From assembly GCA_002401685.1 (NCBI GenBank), contig NVTU01000006.1, positions 1 to 64,000 on the forward strand: a stretch of DNA of 64,000 nt. Reading direction: 5' to 3'. The notes beneath the pieces are model-generated. The model ran no database searches, had not been told where the DNA came from, and saw only the letters and a program-made list of their open reading frames with translations. Source of the DNA: Kordiimonadales bacterium. GTDB lineage: Bacteria; Pseudomonadota; Alphaproteobacteria; Sphingomonadales; Kordiimonadaceae. Position numbers and translations under genes: made by a program. Shown piece by piece: positions 61,659-64,000 of the stretch (position 1 is the first letter of the stretch; each line of letters opens with the position of its first letter).

Positions 61659-61710
61659 GCCGATTATTCGGCTATTTATTCTACTGTCGTCTGGGTTATT
61701 CTACTGTCGT
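61659..61710. repeat. Duplicated 15-mer and small palindrome upstream of the 41-residue gene
   Basis: TTATTCTACTGTCGT occurs at 61676-61690 and again at 61696-61710 (20-bp period). Next to it is the palindrome GCCGA-TTAT-TCGGC at 61659-61672. Each repeat, read on the minus strand, contains TAGAAT, close to a -10 element. It could be an operator or a doubled promoter. Confidence 0.5.
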
Positions 61711-61942
61711 TTTGGTGCCGCTCTCATTGCTGTTCCGGCGACACATATATTGGTATGCCAGAACCCTATTCAAGGGCAGCGAATTGAGGCGAGACGCCGC
61801 AGGTGTTCGACAAAGCGACTAAACGAAAGACAGAACGTTCTTCTTAAGCGGTGAAGCGTTTGAATTTAATTCCGCGCCCCGAGAATCGCTCCCATGCGAA
61901 TTGGAAACGAGCAGAAACAACAAGTTAAGTTGTATTCTACAC

Positions 61943-61960
61943 CTTGACAAGGTTATCAAG
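61943..61960. promoter_or_regulatory. Candidate TetR operator/promoter
   Basis: CTTGACAAGGTTATCAAG is an imperfect palindrome (seven of nine pairs) containing a TTGACA -35 hexamer. It lies about 45 bases before the TetR-family start, so binding would block the promoter. A -10 (AATAGT) can be read 17 bases after TTGACA but is weak. Confidence 0.45.
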
Positions 61961-62002
61961 TTCCAAAATAGTGGCGCTGCGGTAACCGGAGCGGGAAATA
62001 GC

Positions 62003-62584
62003 ATGGGCCTATTATATCAGGACAATGAGAGGCAGCGGATGGCTCTCAGAGAGCGCATCATAAAAGCATTTGAAGTCAAAGCATTTTCAGAAGGGCCAAG
62101 CAGTGTGTCCCTTGGGTGCATGGCTAAGGAATTGGATATAGACACGGCGACGCTCTTTAAGATATTTCCGACAAAGTCAGATATTCTAGTGGCCCTGATC
62201 CGGCAGCTGTCCACCGCTTGGGAATACGAGCAGGAACGGGGCATTATTGAAGACCTGCCGCCAAGGGACCGGATCGAGAGGCACACGTTAGCGTGGCTCA
62301 AACTAAAAAGAGAACACGGCCCTATATTCTGGCAGCAGCTCAGAGACGATTTCCATGAAGTTTATAAGCTGTACCAAAGCGAGCGAAAAGCTTACTTCGA
62401 ACGTGCCAAAAAGAATCTTGGAGGCGCAATCCGCGACGACCTCACGCCGCTTCTTGCCTTAAGCAACCTGTTGGCCCTCCTTAAAAACTGTTCAGACTAC
62501 GCTATGTGTGAACGAGTCGGCGTAAATCCTGAAGACGCGATTAAACAAGCAATTGATATGTGGGCAAAAGGCGCGCTTAAATAA
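62003..62584 (+). CDS. TetR/AcrR family transcriptional regulator
   Basis: A 193-residue regulator. N-terminal helix-turn-helix: ALRERIIKAFEVKAFSEGP, then SVSLGCMAKELDIDTATLFKIFPTKSDILVALI, the TetR pattern with F in place of the usual Y of LYYHF. The C-terminal ligand domain is helical, with no ligand inferable. Start at the ATG at 62003 with GGGAA upstream; an earlier frame extension (from 61901) would span the candidate operator and is unlikely. No target operon is visible, so it may act on distant genes or itself. Confidence 0.87.
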   Translation: MGLLYQDNERQRMALRERIIKAFEVKAFSEGPSSVSLGCMAKELDIDTATLFKIFPTKSDILVALIRQLSTAWEYEQERGIIEDLPPRDRIERHTLAWLKLKREHGPIFWQQLRDDFHEVYKLYQSERKAYFERAKKNLGGAIRDDLTPLLALSNLLALLKNCSDYAMCERVGVNPEDAIKQAIDMWAKGALK

Positions 62585-62659
62585 ACCCTGCAAATTCCTG
62601 TACCCAGCGAACAAGCACTTTGCTATAAGGCTGCATAATTTTAGCCCTTAGGTCCATCT

Positions 62660-63319
62660 GTGCATATCCTTAAACACTATTCCCCGCCGCTCAACCCATA
62701 CCTTGATATCCTCTACCAGGATGATCATCTGCTCGTGCTCAACAAACAAAGCGGCCTGCTTTCAGTGCCAGGCAAGCATGAGGACCATAAAGACTGCGTC
62801 GAAGCGCGTGCTTTAGAAGCCTACCCCTCTGCTATGACAGTGCACCGGTTGGATATGGAAACGTCTGGCGTCCTTGTTATGGCGCTCGACCGCGAAACAC
62901 ACCGCCATATCGGTAAGCAGTTTGAACGGCGCAAAACATCGAAAACCTATATAGCCCGCCTGCATGGCAGCCTCGACAAAGACGAAGGCTCTATCGATCT
63001 GCCGCTAATCTGTGATTGGCCAAACCGCCCAAAGCAAATGGTAGACCATGTCGCAGGCAAAGCGGCGCTCACACACTACAAGGTACTAGAGCGAGAAGCC
63101 ACCGCAACACGGGTGGAATTCACGCCCGTCACGGGCCGGTCGCACCAACTCCGCGTGCACGCGCTAGCGCTTGGCCATGCCATCCTTGGGGACAGCCTAT
63201 ACGGCACAGACGAGGTGATCGCAGCCGCCCCACGTCTGCAACTGCACGCCCTGCGCCTGACCTTATTTCACCGCGTGCGAGAGGAAAGTATGACATTCGA
63301 GGCCCCCTTACCATTTTAG
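62660..63319 (+). CDS. RluA-family RNA pseudouridine synthase
   Basis: A 219-residue pseudouridine synthase, GTG start. The catalytic Asp is D65 in VHRLDMETSGVL, the family signature. Also YQDDHLLVLNKQSGLLSVPG, KTYIARLHG and TGRSHQLRVHALALGHAILGDSLYG. It lacks an S4 domain, as RluA itself does, and acts on 23S rRNA and/or tRNA uridines; the target site is not inferable. Confidence 0.93.
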   Translation: MHILKHYSPPLNPYLDILYQDDHLLVLNKQSGLLSVPGKHEDHKDCVEARALEAYPSAMTVHRLDMETSGVLVMALDRETHRHIGKQFERRKTSKTYIARLHGSLDKDEGSIDLPLICDWPNRPKQMVDHVAGKAALTHYKVLEREATATRVEFTPVTGRSHQLRVHALALGHAILGDSLYGTDEVIAAAPRLQLHALRLTLFHRVREESMTFEAPLPF

Positions 63320-63430
63320 CCATAGCAAAAACGCCTCGGCATCGCAGCATCAGACGTCACGAAAGTATGCTTGAGCCTGCCGCATCAAGCGAGTAGGCTC
63401 CGTACAACTTAATGACTTCGGGGAACCATA

Positions 63431-63952
63431 ATGAGCCAATTTACGAAACTCTTACTCGCGGCAATCGTCGGTGCATTTGTCCTAACGGCAAGTGCAGCAG
63501 CTGACAGCGTAGTTTACTTGTTTAGGCACGCAGAAAAACAAAGTGACGGTACACGTAATCCGTCTCTAACGGAGGCCGGTGTTGTACGCGCAGCAAAGCT
63601 TGCCGATCACCTAAAGGGCACAGCGCTCACCACAGTTTATTCTACCGACTATAAGCGTACACAGGAAACTGCCGCACCAGTAGCCGCCGCCAAGCATCTG
63701 ACGGTAACATCTTACGATCCGCGCAAATTGGGCGAGTTCGCAGAGCAATTGAAAAAAGAAGCAGGCCCTATTCTTGTAGTCGGCCACAGCAATACTACGC
63801 CGCACCTTGTCTCGCTGCTTTCAGGCGAAAAGCATGAAGCGCTTGAGGAATACCAGTATGATCACCTTTATATGGTGACATTGTCGGACGACGGCAAAGC
63901 CAGCGTGACCATCACGTATATTGAGCCACGCACGCCTAAAGCCGACCATTAA
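63431..63952 (+). CDS. Exported histidine phosphatase family protein
   Basis: A 173-residue histidine phosphatase (phosphoglycerate-mutase superfamily). After a signal peptide (LLLAAIVGAFVLTASAAA) it has the phospho-acceptor motif R32-H33-A (YLFRHAEKQ), a TDYKRTQETAAP arginine segment and a second histidine in VVGHSNTTPHL. Substrate unknown (phosphate esters or SixA-like). The short length (SixA/phytase-like) and signal peptide point to a periplasmic enzyme. Confidence 0.9.
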   Translation: MSQFTKLLLAAIVGAFVLTASAAADSVVYLFRHAEKQSDGTRNPSLTEAGVVRAAKLADHLKGTALTTVYSTDYKRTQETAAPVAAAKHLTVTSYDPRKLGEFAEQLKKEAGPILVVGHSNTTPHLVSLLSGEKHEALEEYQYDHLYMVTLSDDGKASVTITYIEPRTPKADH

Positions 63953-64000
63953 TACCAGCCTTCAGCGTGCCGTTCGGGTGCTTTAGCTCAACAGATCAAC

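Noticed and set aside
61534-61854. A 106-codon plus-strand ORF in the 61.5 kb gap
   Set aside because: No ribosome site and it runs antisense to the 41-residue gene and its repeat region; composition not protein-like.
1-64000. CRISPR array, insertion sequence, prophage or integrative element
   Set aside because: No regularly spaced repeats, transposase, phage structural genes or att-like duplications were found; xerD is the only tyrosine recombinase and looks housekeeping.

Overview
The window comes from an alphaproteobacterial chromosome of moderate G+C. Evidence is the alphaproteobacterial families present (UPF0262, DUF1178, DUF2794, DUF2948, a TWDIPAP-type small membrane protein, a NDUFAF5/BioC-like methyltransferase) and conserved blocks such as comF-grxC-nit-DUF1178/ubiG, argJ/secA, xerD/aroK-aroB-CNNM and murA-DUF2948-hisG-hisD-UPF0262-LMW-PTP...infA-maf-rng-yacG. 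The order Kordiimonadales is only a guess. I see no CRISPR array, insertion sequence, prophage or rRNA.

Layout. 0-7 kb: an aspartokinase reading in frame into a YtcJ-type amidohydrolase and running off the left edge; ubiG; the comF-grxC-nitrilase-DUF1178 run; a methyltransferase; a nucleotidyltransferase and a Nudix hydrolase. 7-13 kb: Flp pilin, a small coiled-coil protein, argJ, secA with two SEC-C zinc motifs, and an exported basic protein. 13-21 kb: nrdAB behind a tandem NrdR-box pair, accA, xerD, a 730-residue exported protein and a 46-residue membrane protein. 21-26 kb: aroK, aroB, a CNNM/CBS protein, and a GntR(YtrA-type)/membrane-protein pair behind a perfect 15-bp inverted repeat. 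26-36 kb: htpG, a Gld-type ABC exporter operon with DUF4340, a GST, and two GIN-domain (DUF2807) proteins. 35-48 kb is the most accessory part: DUF2794, a Glyoxalase_8-type protein, a lipid kinase, a 1196-residue hybrid histidine kinase with two receiver domains and an Hpt domain, DUF4031, two tandem Rcp1-like response regulators, a CadC-like regulator with TPRs divergent from a beta-lactamase-fold hydrolase, and a CsgG-family protein. 47.8-58.6 kb: tRNA-Thr, dcd, cupin, murA, hisG, hisD, UPF0262, LMW phosphatase, a TPR/TonB insertion, infA, maf, RNase E/G, yacG. 58.7-64 kb: CPBP protease, RhlE-like helicase, a probable 41-residue basic protein unit, a TetR regulator, an RluA-type pseudouridine synthase and an exported histidine phosphatase.

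Most genes are housekeeping (translation, peptidoglycan, histidine/arginine/aromatic synthesis, nucleotide reduction, protein export). The more novel material is regulatory DNA and small genes: the aspartokinase-amidohydrolase fusion, the 10-bp-period triple repeat at the CadC-like/hydrolase promoter, an 11-bp-period triple repeat upstream of the CsgG-family gene, the GntR palindrome, the duplicated 15-mer upstream of the 41-residue gene, structured intergenic regions near 33.5 and 35.9 kb, and several small ORFs found by reading ribosome-binding sites directly.
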